DNA from: Bacillota bacterium | GTDB taxonomy: Bacteria > Bacillota > Limnochordia > Limnochordales > ZCTH02-B6 | Assembly (NCBI GenBank): GCA_017656145.1 | Contig: JACDOI010000013.1 | Span: forward strand, 1-54,250 | Direction: 5' to 3' | DNA: 54,250 nt | Part shown: one piece after another, positions 24,701-30,239 of the stretch | How positions within the stretch are numbered: position 1 is the stretch's first letter | How the letters are laid out: every line of letters starts with the position of its first letter | Notes under the pieces: model-generated | Told to the model about the DNA's origin: nothing | Seen by the model: the letters and a program-made list of their open reading frames with translations, nothing else | The model's database searches: none | Program-made: the position numbers and the translations under genes

Positions 24701-24799
24701 CCCATCGACGCTTTGGATGAGCATCAGGAAGGCATCTCGGGCGGCGGTCCCACCGGGGGCGCTCCGGAGAATCTCTTTCAGGAAGGTACCGTGCTGTGA
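6779..24799 (+). CDS. giant two-partner-secretion exoprotein (TpsA, FHA/LktA-like adhesin)
   Basis: This is a 6006-residue secreted protein, expected to be exported by Sec and threaded through the TpsB partner encoded immediately downstream, then displayed or released as an adhesin. It has a long signal peptide (residues 1-55, Arg-rich N-region, hydrophobic core about 34-47, AYA at 53-55). The TPS/filamentous-hemagglutinin secretion domain follows to about residue 210 and contains the hallmark NPYG motif (145-148, in YFLNPYGVVVGKDG). Residues ~240-2950 are degenerate LktA-like repeats rich in Gly/Ala/Val with recurring NTT-x-A/x-AFI motifs. Residues ~3050-4470 are further beta-helix-like sequence with two cysteine pairs (3334/3341 and 3623/3634), the only cysteines I saw. 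From 4478 a near-identical repeat array runs almost to the end. No membrane anchor or sorting signal is seen at the C-terminus. The start is supported by GGAGG 8 bp upstream. At 18 kb it is very large even for this family. Confidence 0.93.
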   Translation: MQENGFSAQRRAQRYLGRWSPRVRRGARPAPTVRFLSVLLILFVVWSTATNVAYAESIVPDGKTETTLSELDGTTHVRTGTLINDTALNSFSRFDVEEGAHVNLKVPDSAARLINLVHDEQTDILGLLTSEQGGVQGRGNIYFLNPYGVVVGKDGIVDVGALTVVTPTESFMEGFFDDASASVDQLLEGSIPISPSGLISIQGTVKTGGNASFIGGRIEHDGSITTGVRNVTGGIDLTKALNLGGLDVELHLEERDGSVALIALGDVEQTGSIATGSAYRDAGHVLLGSTDDISLSGGASIFAQGGSGGDSGDITLLALRRERPTLGKAEATNLIELADATLQGRNVTLRAKSDAKYGWNVADGLEGLNPVFDTVSSLGEHMIGVNVAVAIAEAQAGVTLGSGTVIEAEEAVEVTADAKADASLISAGGGLYASLGFAYGRVNSRAAVDVLDGARIKASNLNLSATNTANLSLNVRAQGFVTDPQAEFAIAVGDASVAARANVAQRASIEVNEDVSVSAINHGEFGVTANAIAQQGGKAGLAASVLTADTAADTTVAADLEGVGDVVVEAFDDTASVSTQASGQAGSGWLQRKFIFNPWDNFRGKIFNWLQSKMGKTKELDTRSGATAKVKLAAAASIADFQQRASATVADDADVSARGSVAVLSEASVGRIQTGAVSAVEADGQGEVAGYTLSVAFAYGDYDQDSKARIGHRATVIGQNVAVHSKVRRPIEMDLTRWTDIGAMVDQFKDLLPTSIVRATGESENIGLAGSISYLNFSREADATLGRGATVRIRRDEGRAADGSWTLERADGSEFRFASPVSVAAEAESWGIFVGGNLSYTFGGANGSPGGIAVGAAYNHVASDTRTRAAVLEGAQIKTLDEEPEEALDVTVSATNTQRIIALGPSAGRGASYGLSGVFTLVDIDGGTEALVSDRATVEARRLDILANTDLLSWNITGAFNLAESLGFGVNISLQDVDFATRAFIGDNSEGGQTYPQGRIVAQDLGVFSRTEGLIGSVSVAGTMAYSGAEKSNAKSPEKLQDVEDAADDAIEELEKKTESPSGEVHKPKFGLAVSGSSSVNTTRLETAATVENALLALTGGALDVRGVSDTDIIAASGSAALAMAKNQSTSFSGGIAGAIGFNDLKNDTVALVRGATVTGARGVLVQALAGGDQYAIALGLAVNASADKDKAAEAAGSVSVSMTENAVEAGIETSDVTGVGSEDAGDVAVVAYDRTLLATGGGSLVAGGKGGVGASITYSRIRNAARGHVSGSTVTGFEDASVQGLTASLIGAGSGAAALTVDKDTGTFAGAVVVSEMENTAAADVLQSEIEVADAVDVTGSDTAGVAALDALIAEGREPGDGGERDIDFDFGDEIGAASGDGSRIIAVAGVAQAGGNNVGISFAWTKMNNTFRALVEESSITSETTLVRARTSALNVGYAVGVGGAYGQFAGGGSIAVNQMENDVLAQVRSSNLHRLSAGKLVVEASDDSQIDGLAGQVTLANGGVSAGAAVAHNATSGSVIAAVTGVDVNVDGEVAVAAENAARVRTLAAAGGVSKGKGSAQGSGASSHIANTTEALIQGAAITGSKSRVSVTAQDHSEISSLSGAAAFAGKAAGEAAVSVNRIANTTRARVSGSAAGTTYEVGQLVVDADSNARIRTLAIGGAASSAVSIGGSVATNFIENTTEAFINEGARVLARDNVGVLATGDTAVTTSAGNVAVGGTVTGIGASASGTEVGGVTRAFIEGEATEVTALARTLDRALEVYNGELEGEVDLSAGLDDLGDFSRIDLRAQRGVERVRGVVVRAAGGNVQENVVANAGGGKWAGLSGAVNVYVLDGVTEAYIDRARVNTSGSPGGTQTVSVKAFDHAFAHGFGGSAAGAAAAFGASIDTTAFERVTRAFIQNSDAFHAAGDIVVEAHAARAASSFAAGVAGGIGGVVGSGSVVTYAGETEAFVFGSELSAGDVRVKADNTSQVFMADGGVIIGGPSAAGTFSVVDTSSRVRAYVEESALEVDRNVNVEASNRTDLELWSVSGAGGGGAAATFSLSVALLDDRTEAFVKNSSLGDDASPVQHVSVNASDDVSVIHRAGGAGASVMGMGIGLAGSVTRIDNTTLAYVEDSSVYADDDVRLSALADREVHSVTASAGVGVYAGTGLAGAVGVTLLGRNLSGGAADELGLDGGVLTDADRMANRERFAAGENVATGLGLQEDDMDRLNRVDRIQVRDDLGSTTRKGETAALVLGVSHIEGNDVAVTARERLALASDVGGGALADAYAGSAGVGVTEAHLNVRADVSGEAAVVARRSIDIKAGVEKLRSGESAVRVNAYQGAAALVGAMGAAVAVVELDANVHAHVGRGAQLQAGSLRSITLRAWDDSEVSAHAEGYTVAGAAAGAVIARANRSGDVTALLGAGASGSTSVEVENGSLIVEAERSGDVRAFARAGSGGVLSGAGVDARAGDDGGIVARIGDATQVDAGGSEVRVNATARPRVFSVAKGYGGTVGAYVGVSLARAEVGQAVEASVGKETHIDAGTLDVVASAETDRSASSAMSEAEAAGGGLLIGVGATESVSENTARVAALVEGSLTVTGQARIAAVNETRQRARVSGVVGGVVGVGANKARSRSDTSTSAVYAGPAVIAGSFELEAQGAADNEARAKSGSGGVVSGAAASAETESVALTTAGIAQDANILTGRFEMTAQHTVGFFSASDSTDASVAGKSGASSKNTMDSSVTAEVAEDAVITADDIVLSALNAFLQNEGDVSARAGAGGVFTGAAAKSVTEVTGDTQVDIGSNSTLAVVGDPGDDPGSLEIALKNHLDIVDRSLLSTGGAVQGPYAESNVTADLDGRISVGYAADLSSVGSFRIGAYTQANASANALVKTYGGISDAGGRAHATVDAANAVHVARDASLFSFGNMVLAAGESADGWWRNRIQVNAAADVYNYTAAPVDTTHEARATAENSSTINMQDAVVEGVNDVTLAAYDGQVDTTAHGYGYNPYLEILGTRSSDGEASRTLTGSIILTGTTVRAGVMNDQRVRIDRWGRVNLGPLTRDVNWSSTSLNPKQKVQEQIDALWELEGEVSEEEWNEILIQIEMLELLKAGLPSTSASTLVFDDIYAAGGNIQLHGRSFGGTSARLEARGAPTIEIINESDQHLFLNRLTIADDDLGGLVRFTGLAGREDANERWQIEETGQGVLPQIIIHNTYDAGSEGPAIFLNGPVSNLRGSVEIYNRSGRLAQFAALEAQTVQIDVPKGTYVVNDPEGYWSVGGTPWTAWTRHMLLPATEEEMLNLIAAFLWGDEGDLNEYLRDPRDMMYSGEDGKAKSGGLTTVLTNLPNCYGTFEECHPGEDRSDYIKLFGGDDDHGFWMRRVREGATLSRTRTYESGDHRESVRLVGQQIAVNAKYIDINGTLRSGRPTHLTVTIGEAAEGWVRWMREERPNEARGSVAVPVGGVYYDHEGNETAGLLWTAAADGHDGVQLRYNFETDQFEIERINAGGSGSIYLHGHIVATNRLGQLEVLGGIGDVEIRNLTRYGLAVEGISTGTSTQSSIKIADTARDRTTWYIYEPGQSMRVYEREGIHAGGPKSEDLVRIVAGRETTYQPLTGQRYFWRREATMQRQFGYDFSCGDSDANFYNLCQPSDWKFVIPDSNQPNNPWTHTWWLSTGHDPNGPDFISEVVWAQVSDEKHTVDFVDTSKGLPDGQWSYHLPEEASITVDSSIRADYPFAIRFRGESEGRVAIISRGDILLGGDIENTQGDTELRSDEGRILQHAERWIRTGNLTMHADGDIASVDQPLRIDLHGGELVVESESGGVALNLTGEAAIRRIAADSEADVLLIADEDIVGIEGGAQPHIVGGAITLRSETGAIGSADTRLVVRGDELDIAADQSIRLTHEGGDLRLVQAVSHQGDVDIRAEEGRILNAAIERSVDAEREQRLAQVWDTLHLTEDRDALEDAQDATVRPFEIQVERRYEEYWQLRRHGSEEGGVFVLDPESIPIYRIRAAAALGVDDPSDAQVQAYAQGLYQEVADFLAETLGEEWQLAPEFQSYRSDYTYTATEEQVAALTYGAAWLPSQLLYQIDANALEPVSDTNVWTQDPNVSGRDVSLVADGIGDFDVPVLIELPLEPDPSFELTDEQKAALVAAAMPGDVTVRYGEQGRPLSIAIQRTRPVYVDAAGVFTAVSHGNVYIFAPDVLKVRSVTSNGDVRLVARDDLLSVRAPGEAAVVAGGDLVLESGEGSIGTWSWVPDGNDWQRVIEPFAYDIGGILGSARAGDDLFLERIGGDMRFGLLYAEDEMELWAKDGSILAEQAGLSLVAGSLMVLTAGDFSGPGDGMEIEVDELFAGEVGGVTRVQSWNAPIIFGNAASATNNFTSLGGLEAHAEEIRVGMNDSIYSDGTVQLFTSEKISMDRGAMIVSSGNVLLQAASISMQDHARVVGDDVYLDANQSMTLNDLTAFGKIELTAGDSIEVQGVINSPLLRAVSRGGQRYTSTSNHIERFRAENAGGGLVELANGRSIVIEAIIQADGGDVVIRNTGSVQLTGLLRTQDGVRLTAGGAIRQEGDGRVVGASSLVTASRGGQSLTGANEVAHFTATNEDGGDVHLVNTAHPLTVHDVTQAAGGDVIIDNAGALVLEGTIAADDVVLTSNATIEQRDAGRVHAALLETTSLGGQLLRGANQVSSFKAANKSGGTIHLVNTAASLKIGDVTQKDGSSVRVENTGDVVTDGTISTADAVYLTATGSLFQTDTGRVAASSLETESRGGQSLTGKNAIAHFTAVNAGGGEVHLYNIGGALTLHDVRQSDGGDVVVLNLDALTMAGAIEAVGEVQLIADGALLQTGQGRVDGASRLVTESRGGQALTGANRVARFMATNEGGGDVHLSNSAASLVIDLITQWNGGDVRIDNTGAIAMAGTVSTNDNDKVYLTATGSLSQTNRGRIVAEWLKTESRGGQSLTGPNEVTHFTAANEDGGDVHLVNVADLLTVHDVSQLAGGHVRIDNTGAVVMDGTISTADEVYLTATGSLSQTDTGRVAASSLETESRGGQRLAGDNTIAHFTAVNAGGGEVQLHNIGGALTLHDVRQSDGGDVAVEMAGAVTMAGAIETADRVEFISGGTLSQTGEGRVDGASWLVTNSRGGQALIGANTVAHFTATNEGGGDVRLVNTADVLTVHDVVQAAGGNVVVDNVGKLLLAGAVTTEGDVRLAASKTIEQQGDGRVEATWLWATSRGGQSLIGANRVAHFTATNGDGSNVHLVNAADPLTVHDVVQAAGGAVVIDNTGALVLEGTLSTADHILLASDETIEQRDAGRVHAAVLEATSRGGQALTGDNAVARFVATNKSGGTIHLVNTVASLILGDVTQVDGDSVRVENTGDVVMDGTISTADEVFVTATGSLSQTDTGRVAASILETESRGGQSLTGENAIAHFTAVNAGGGEVHLYNIGGALTLHDVLQTDGGDVVVESAGTVTMVGVIETADRLALTAGGTLLQAGEGRIHGASWLVTNSREGQALTGANRVAHFTATNEGGGDVRLVNTADALTVHDVLQAAGGDVVIDNRGQLLLVGVLGAKGEVSLTATEAIEQQDGGHIDAAWLKTASRGGQTLTGANTVAHFAAVNDAGGDVRLVNTADPLTVHDVVQASGGDIVIDNTGKLLLAGVLQTEDEVSLRATETIEQQDGGRIDAEGLQTASRSGQTLTGANAVARFAAVNDNGGDVRLVNEREKLTLHTVVQRDGGDIRVDTAGELEMVEAVRTPDRVELTLRGPLVQTVEGRVEAGWLAVRSRGGQFMMGDNEVENFDALNEGGGPLHFANTTGLFRIHNVTQVDGGEVNFRITGEILMTGTLSTPDEVVLQATRRVTQTIEGRVVEASQLTVVSRGGQILKGWNSVARFVGINHGGPIRLLNVHGGFQIPQVVQLSDGDVIIANVGVARIHRTTSALGRTVIDSTGSLTSPARLNRFRRFRAGEVSPGEPLVFSKYEDLVDLVGPIDALDEHQEGISGGGPTGGAPENLFQEGTVL
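20210..24609 (+). repeat. in-gene tandem repeat array (about 16 units of ~92 codons)
   Basis: Each unit begins with SRGGQ and reads roughly SRGGQ-LTGxN-VAHFTA-N-GG-V-LVN-LTVHDV-QxxGG-V-IDN, closing with an EQ/SQT...GRV segment; lengths are 91-93 codons. Unit types alternate. Units 2-4 and 9-11 are near-copies of each other in the same order, and unit 7 matches units 4 and 11, with long stretches of almost identical DNA. The last two or three units are more diverged. This pattern implies recent block duplications of several units rather than old drift. Confidence 0.9.
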
Positions 24800-26289
24800 C
24801 CGTGCCCGGGGCCCGCAACCGTCGAGGGCTGCACCGGAGACTGGCCGGGTTGTTGCTCATCACAGCTCTTTCCATTCACTGGAGCGGCCCGGGCGCCCTC
24901 GCTGCCCCGGCGGTATACGTGCGCCAGGTTCGCCTCGATGAATCGGAGATTTTGCCGGCACGGGAGCTGGAGGCCATCGTGGAGTCGTACGAAGGCCGGG
25001 AAGTGACGCTGGCGGATCTGGAGCAGATGGTGGACCGCATCAACGCCCTTTACGAGGCCCGGCCGGAGTACATCGCCCGGGCCGTGCTGCCGCCCCAGGA
25101 GCTTGGCGACGGTGTGGTCACCGTGCGGCTTGTGGAAGGGCACATCGGTGCCATTCGCCTTGAGGGAAACGCGCACACCCGGGAAGAATTCATTCTCAAC
25201 CACATCGGACTCCTGCCTGGCCAACTGGTGCGGCTCGATCTCTTGGAGGAGCGGATTGCCCATATCAACCGGATTCATGACATCTGGATCCGGGCGGAGC
25301 TGCGCCCCGGGCAGGCTTTGGGGACGACCGACTACGTCCTTCACGTGTTTGAGCCTCCCAACCGGGGTACCCAGCTCTTCGCGGAGAGCCAGCAGGACGC
25401 CGAAAACGGCGGGTTCCGGGGCGGCCTCACCTGGTCGCAGCGCAGCCTGACGGGGAGGCGGGATCCGCTGACGGTGACCGCGACGGGGGGCGCCAGTCAG
25501 CTTTCGCTGTCGCTCGCTTACGCGTATCCCCTAGGAACAGCCGGCACGCGGCTAGGCATCAGCGTGGCGGAAAGCCGGTCCCGGGTGTTGGAGGGCGATT
25601 TGGCCCACGCCCGATTGGGCGGCGCGTCCACGGAGATCTCGCTGGAGGCTTCGCGGCCGTTCTTGTTCAGGGGGAATTCCAGCCTCCGGGGGTATCTGCT
25701 GTGGTCCACCCGTCGTTCGGCCACCTTGATCGCCGGTGAGCCCGTGGTGGAAACCGGATTGCAGTCGCTCTCAGCGAGGCTGGAGTACCAAGAGCAGCGC
25801 GGCGCCACCGTCCAGCGGGCCGTTCCCCAGATCACCGCCGGCGGGGAGGGGGCGCTGGACGATTTCGTCACGTATCATCTGGAGTACACGCGGTTCACGT
25901 CCCGACCTAGCGGCGGCGGCATGGAGTACCTCGTTCGCCTTCAGTACTCTCCTGACCGGACCGTGCCCGCGGGCTACCAGTTCACGTTGGGAGGATTCGA
26001 GACGCTGCGGGGATATCCGGCCTCGGTGCTTACGGGCACTTCGGGGTATTTCCTCCGGGCGGAGTACCGGCGTCCCTTCAACGACACCATCGAAGGCTTG
26101 GTGTTTCTAGACCACGGGGGTGTGCAGCGTTCGGATGACGACGGATCTGCGTCGGAAGTGTTAACATTGAGCAGTGTGGGAGTGGGCGTTACCATCGTTT
26201 GGAGACGGTTGGCCGGGCGCCTGACCGTGGGCGTTCCCTTGAACGGGGAGCACGCTCGGGTGAACGTCCGGCTGGAATGGACCTTTTAG
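24796..26289 (+). CDS. outer-membrane TPS transporter (TpsB, FhaC/ShlB/HecB family)
   Basis: This is a 497-residue Omp85-superfamily pore that recognises the TPS domain of its TpsA partner via POTRA domains and secretes it across the outer membrane. The signal peptide is residues 1-36 (ALA/AP). The POTRA region follows, with VTVRLVEGHIGAIRLEGN being typical of POTRA strands. The C-terminal ~300 residues form the 16-stranded barrel, including loop-6 motif LRGYP (Arg at 405), FLRAEYRRPF, FLDHGG and a terminal aromatic (EWTF) expected for beta-barrel assembly. The GTG start overlaps the tpsA stop by 4 bp (GTGA), so translation is coupled. Length is slightly below the usual 550-580 because the N-terminal linker/helix region is short. 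Presence of this protein is strong evidence for an outer membrane. Confidence 0.93.
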   Translation: MTVPGARNRRGLHRRLAGLLLITALSIHWSGPGALAAPAVYVRQVRLDESEILPARELEAIVESYEGREVTLADLEQMVDRINALYEARPEYIARAVLPPQELGDGVVTVRLVEGHIGAIRLEGNAHTREEFILNHIGLLPGQLVRLDLLEERIAHINRIHDIWIRAELRPGQALGTTDYVLHVFEPPNRGTQLFAESQQDAENGGFRGGLTWSQRSLTGRRDPLTVTATGGASQLSLSLAYAYPLGTAGTRLGISVAESRSRVLEGDLAHARLGGASTEISLEASRPFLFRGNSSLRGYLLWSTRRSATLIAGEPVVETGLQSLSARLEYQEQRGATVQRAVPQITAGGEGALDDFVTYHLEYTRFTSRPSGGGMEYLVRLQYSPDRTVPAGYQFTLGGFETLRGYPASVLTGTSGYFLRAEYRRPFNDTIEGLVFLDHGGVQRSDDDGSASEVLTLSSVGVGVTIVWRRLAGRLTVGVPLNGEHARVNVRLEWTF

Positions 26290-26341
26290 CCTGCATTGTG
26301 CCGATACGGCTACATCCGGTTGAAACTGAGGAGGACAGAAT

Positions 26342-26881
26342 GTGCGAAAGCTGGTTTTGACGTGGATGATTGGCATGTTGGCTTTGGCGGTTCCGGCAGC
26401 ATGGGCACCGGCGGCCATGGCAAACCAGACCATTGGCATGATTGACATGTCTGTCATCTTGAGCGAGTCCGACGCGGCCAAGGAGGCGAACCGCCGGCTC
26501 CAACAGGAGGCCGAGGCGCGCCAGGCCCATCTGGATGAACTGCGGGCCCGGGTTGAACAGCTGCAGGCCCGCCTCGAACATGAGGAGGAAGAGCTGTCGC
26601 CGGAAGAGATGGCTGATCAGCAGTCGGAACTGATTGTCGCTTTGCAGGAGCTTGAGCAAACGGCGGCCCTCTACGAGGCGGAAATTCAGCAGATGGCCGA
26701 TGAGCTGAGGGCGCAGATCTTGGCCGATGTCGGCGTCGTGCTGCAACGGATTGGCGACGCCAGGGGCTACGATCTGATCATCGACGCGTCGGCGGTGTGG
26801 TATTACAAGCTCGTCACCGATCTCACATGGGAAGTGATTCGCGAGTACAACAGCGTCTGGAATGCGGCCAACAACAACTGA
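26342..26881 (+). CDS. periplasmic chaperone, OmpH/Skp family
   Basis: This is a 179-residue Skp-like protein that would hold unfolded outer-membrane proteins or exoprotein in the periplasm. The signal peptide is residues 1-27 (AMA/NQ). The mature N-terminus IGMIDMSVILSESDAAKEA matches the Skp/OmpH opening strand, followed by a long Gln/Glu-rich coiled coil (about 45-125) and a closing strand (YDLIIDASAVWYY). The GTG start at 26342 is chosen because the overlapping ATG at 26340 is out of frame and stops quickly; AGGAGG lies just upstream. It starts 52 bp after tpsB, so it is probably part of the same operon as a dedicated chaperone. Confidence 0.9.
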   Translation: MRKLVLTWMIGMLALAVPAAWAPAAMANQTIGMIDMSVILSESDAAKEANRRLQQEAEARQAHLDELRARVEQLQARLEHEEEELSPEEMADQQSELIVALQELEQTAALYEAEIQQMADELRAQILADVGVVLQRIGDARGYDLIIDASAVWYYKLVTDLTWEVIREYNSVWNAANNN

Positions 26882-26998
26882 ATCGAGTACCGCCGTCCGG
26901 CAGGCTTACGCCCTGGCACCCCCGGGCCCCGGGGCTCCGGAAAGGAGATCGCGGGGTCTAAGATGTAGTCTTGGGGCGACAGGAGGGGCTGCATCCAG

Positions 26999-29917
26999 GT
27001 GGTGGCAGGATTTGTAGGTCGCGGCGCGCAGCTGGCGGCGATCGACCGCTGTCTTGAACTGGCGAAAGAGGGGCACGGACGCGCTCTTTTGATTTTGGGC
27101 GAGATGGGCCTGGGCAAGACCCGCCTGTTGCATGAGGCCTCAGAGCGCGCCCGCGCCCAGCGGTTCCGGGTGTTGTGGGGACGGGCCCATCCTCTGGAGA
27201 ACGACCTCGCGTACGCTCCTTTCATTGAAATGTTTCACGCGGTGTTCGGCGAGCTTTCCCCCCAGACGAGGCGCGCCGTGCTGGCGGAACTGCCCGCGCT
27301 CGGGCGGCTGTTGGGTATCGCGGGCGACCAGGAGGGAGGAGGCGGCCTGCCGACCCCGCTCGAGAAGGCCCACTTGTTTGCCGCGGTTTTGCAGTTTATC
27401 AAGCTTCTGGCCCGCGACGGCCCGCTGGTCCTCATGGTCGACGACCTGCAGGATGCGGATGTCCTCAGCCTCGACCTGTTTCATTATCTTGTGCGGTTTC
27501 TGGGGGACGTGCCGGCGCTTTTGGCGGGAACCAGCCGCCTGCAGGGACTTTGTTTGTCCCCGCGCCTGCGCTCCTTGCGGCAGACTCTGTCCCGGGACGG
27601 TGCGGGCGAAGTGATGTCCCTTGCTCCGCTGTCGGCGGACGAAGTTGGTGCGCTCGCCCGGGGATGGCTGGAGCGGGGAGAACCGTCGAAACGCCTCTTG
27701 AAATTCCTCGTCGACCGGTCCGGCGGATTTCCGCTGTATCTGGAGCTGCTCCTGCGGTCGCTGAACGACCAGGGGCGGCTGCAGCGCATCGGCACCACGT
27801 GGGACATGGGGGGCGAACCGCGCCCCGTCACGTCCCCATCGTTGCAGGCGCTGATCTTGGATGAGCTGGCACCGTTCGCGGGCGACGAGCGGGAGGTGCT
27901 GAATCTCCTGGCCGTTGCGGGCAGGCAGTTGCCTTACAAGACGCTGAACCAACTCGTATCCGTGGACGACACCGCCTTGCTGCGCTCCCTGGAGCGACTG
28001 AGCAGCGCCGGGGTCATCACGGAAACGGCCACGGCCGGATCGGCTGCCTACGAGATTTCCCATCCCTTGTATCGGGAAGTGCTCTACGAAACCGCATCCG
28101 AGATCGGAAGGCGCATTACCCATGCCCGCCTGGCGGAGCACTTCGGCGCGGAGCGCCCGGACATCGCAGCCCACCACTACTGTCGAGCCGGCGATCACGG
28201 GAATGCCGAGAAAGCGGTGGCGATCCTATGGCTTTCAGGAAACCGTGCCCGGGCCGTGCGCGCCTTCCGGGAGGCCGATCAGTACCTGACGGCAGCGTTG
28301 CGCCACGTGCGCAAGGGTGTTCGCTCCGAGCTCCTCCCCCACATCCTCGAATCCCTGGGCGAGGCCCGGGAGCAGGGAGGTGAATGGACAGACGCCCGTG
28401 CCCTCTACGAAGAAGCATTGCAACTCCAACTGAGCCAGCCGCATTCGCAGGCGACACTACGCCTATACTTGCGCTTGACCAGCGTTGCGGCGACCCAGGC
28501 CGACTTTGAGGCGGCCAACCGCTATCTCGACCAGGCCCAGCGACTGCTCGGGGATGAGGATGTCCCGGGCATGATGGTCGAGCTCCAGTTCAACCGGTGC
28601 TCGCTCTTCTTTCTGGCCGGAGACACGGAGCCTCTCCGGACCGGGGCCGCGACGCTCCGCCGGATCGCAAGTGCCGCAGGGTCCAGCGTGGCCATGACCC
28701 AGTACCATCTGGCCGCCGTCATGGCCCATCTTTCCGCGGGGGAGTGGCGCGACGCGAAACATCATGTCCGGCTGGCTCTGGAAGTTGCTGAGAAATCCGG
28801 TGATGTCGAATGGCGACGCCGGACGCACGATATAGGGGCTTCCCTCGCGTTTCACATGGCCGACCACGGAACCTTGCGGCGGCAAGCCCAGTTCAGCCTT
28901 GAGCTGACAGGAACGGCGGAAAACGCCGATGTTTCCATACATCCCCGGGCTCACCTGCACCGGCTCATGGCCGATTTCTTCAGCGGCGATTGGCTGCAGG
29001 CTCTGGACAGGAGCGACGTGATCATCGCGTCGGTGGATCGGGCGGCCGACGTCCGCAGCCTCTCGCTGGCCTGGCTGTGCAGGGCTTTGATCATGGCGTT
29101 TCAGGGAGACCTCGACGAGGTTGACGTCGCGCTCCATCAGGCGTCGCAGTTGGCGGGGCCTACCTCCGACGCCAATCAGCGACACCTGCGGCACGTGGTC
29201 CTGGTGCGGCGCGCGCTGGTTTTGGACGAGCCCGAAAGGGCGCTCTCCGCTTCTCCGACTTCGGAGGAGGAGATGCTGCGGGCCAAGCCCTTGCTGCTTG
29301 GGCTGTTCGCTGAAGCGTACCTGCGAGCGGGTCAAAACGATCGGGCCCTTGAAGTGGTCCAAGCTCTGGAGGAGCATGGCAAGCGAGGAAGCGATTTTGC
29401 TGGCGGTCTTGCCGCCCTCGGGCGAGGCATCGTTACAGCGACCCGGGGCGAGACCGCGAAGGCTGAGCACTCCCTGGAGCAGGCGGTACAGGAGTTTTCC
29501 AGGTTGCGGCTCCCTTACTGGCGAGCCACAAGCGAGGCGAAGCTGGCCGAATTGAAGGCCTCCCGTCAGCCGGTGCACGCCAGGAGAATGGCCCGATCGT
29601 CCGCCGTCGCGTTTGGCCGGCTCGGCGCCCGCCCCGAGCAAAACACGGCCCAGGCCTTGCTGCATCGACTTGGAGGACGCCTGCCGAGGCTTTCAAAACC
29701 AGATAGCGTCGAGGTCCTGAGCGCCCGGGAGAAAGATGTGGCCCGCCTGGTGGCCCAAGGGTTCACCAACCGCGAGGTAGCCGCTCGGCTCTACATCAGC
29801 CCCCGAACGGTGGAGACCCATCTGCAGCGCATCTACACCAAGCTGTCCCTGTCCAACCGCGTGGAGCTGGTGCGTTACCTTGCGACGTCCGACCGATCCG
29901 TGAAGCGATCAAGTTGA
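26999..29917 (+). CDS. LuxR-family ATPase regulator (LAL/MalT-like)
   Basis: This is a 972-residue STAND-type transcription regulator. The N-terminal ATPase domain opens with FVGRGAQLAAID and has Walker A GEMGLGKT (residues 34-41) and Walker B LVLMVDD. A winged-helix region and a long helical TPR-like middle (about 400-850) follow. The C-terminus is a LuxR/GerE helix-turn-helix (LSAREKDVARLVAQGFTNRE, then SPRTVETH). Such proteins bind an effector through the TPR region, oligomerise with ATP and activate target promoters. The GTG start is weakly supported: an AGGAGG lies about 12 bp upstream. It sits 117 bp after skp on the same strand, so regulation of the secretion locus is possible but unproven. 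No effector can be named. Confidence 0.88.
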   Translation: MVAGFVGRGAQLAAIDRCLELAKEGHGRALLILGEMGLGKTRLLHEASERARAQRFRVLWGRAHPLENDLAYAPFIEMFHAVFGELSPQTRRAVLAELPALGRLLGIAGDQEGGGGLPTPLEKAHLFAAVLQFIKLLARDGPLVLMVDDLQDADVLSLDLFHYLVRFLGDVPALLAGTSRLQGLCLSPRLRSLRQTLSRDGAGEVMSLAPLSADEVGALARGWLERGEPSKRLLKFLVDRSGGFPLYLELLLRSLNDQGRLQRIGTTWDMGGEPRPVTSPSLQALILDELAPFAGDEREVLNLLAVAGRQLPYKTLNQLVSVDDTALLRSLERLSSAGVITETATAGSAAYEISHPLYREVLYETASEIGRRITHARLAEHFGAERPDIAAHHYCRAGDHGNAEKAVAILWLSGNRARAVRAFREADQYLTAALRHVRKGVRSELLPHILESLGEAREQGGEWTDARALYEEALQLQLSQPHSQATLRLYLRLTSVAATQADFEAANRYLDQAQRLLGDEDVPGMMVELQFNRCSLFFLAGDTEPLRTGAATLRRIASAAGSSVAMTQYHLAAVMAHLSAGEWRDAKHHVRLALEVAEKSGDVEWRRRTHDIGASLAFHMADHGTLRRQAQFSLELTGTAENADVSIHPRAHLHRLMADFFSGDWLQALDRSDVIIASVDRAADVRSLSLAWLCRALIMAFQGDLDEVDVALHQASQLAGPTSDANQRHLRHVVLVRRALVLDEPERALSASPTSEEEMLRAKPLLLGLFAEAYLRAGQNDRALEVVQALEEHGKRGSDFAGGLAALGRGIVTATRGETAKAEHSLEQAVQEFSRLRLPYWRATSEAKLAELKASRQPVHARRMARSSAVAFGRLGARPEQNTAQALLHRLGGRLPRLSKPDSVEVLSAREKDVARLVAQGFTNREVAARLYISPRTVETHLQRIYTKLSLSNRVELVRYLATSDRSVKRSS

Positions 29918-30228
29918 CCGCTCTGCAATGGGCGGTAGGCCTTGTCGTTCTCCCTTCGCTTTCGGCGGCGCTCTCGAGCCACAGGGCAAGAAAGGGCGCC
30001 AACGGTTAGCCGCGGCGGACCCCGCGCCGCTCCCGCCCCTCGCTCACCATCTCCACGAACGAGACGAAGAGCTGCTTGCGCTCGGCCAACTGATTGATCG
30101 GCGGGCGCAGGCCCCGAAGGAGTGCAGGTAGACCTGTCGGGCTTCTTCCCGCCTGATGCTCCGGCGCGCGCCAACGAGCGGGCAGGACGGGTCAGCGTGC
30201 CCCCTCGCCTCCTTGCCGGCGAGCGATG
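29918..30228. other. intergenic stretch with a possible decayed gene end on the minus strand
   Basis: No intact gene is seen. On the minus strand one frame between about 30134 and a stop at 30006-30008 reads in a protein-like way (RPPINQLAERKQLFVSFVEM, then VSEGRERRG). It has no start or recognisable upstream domain, and an adjacent frame reads EEARQVYLHSF. It may be the frameshifted tail of a lost gene, or chance. No terminator is evident after the LuxR-type gene. Confidence 0.25.
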
Positions 30229-30239
30229 TGTCATGTTTT

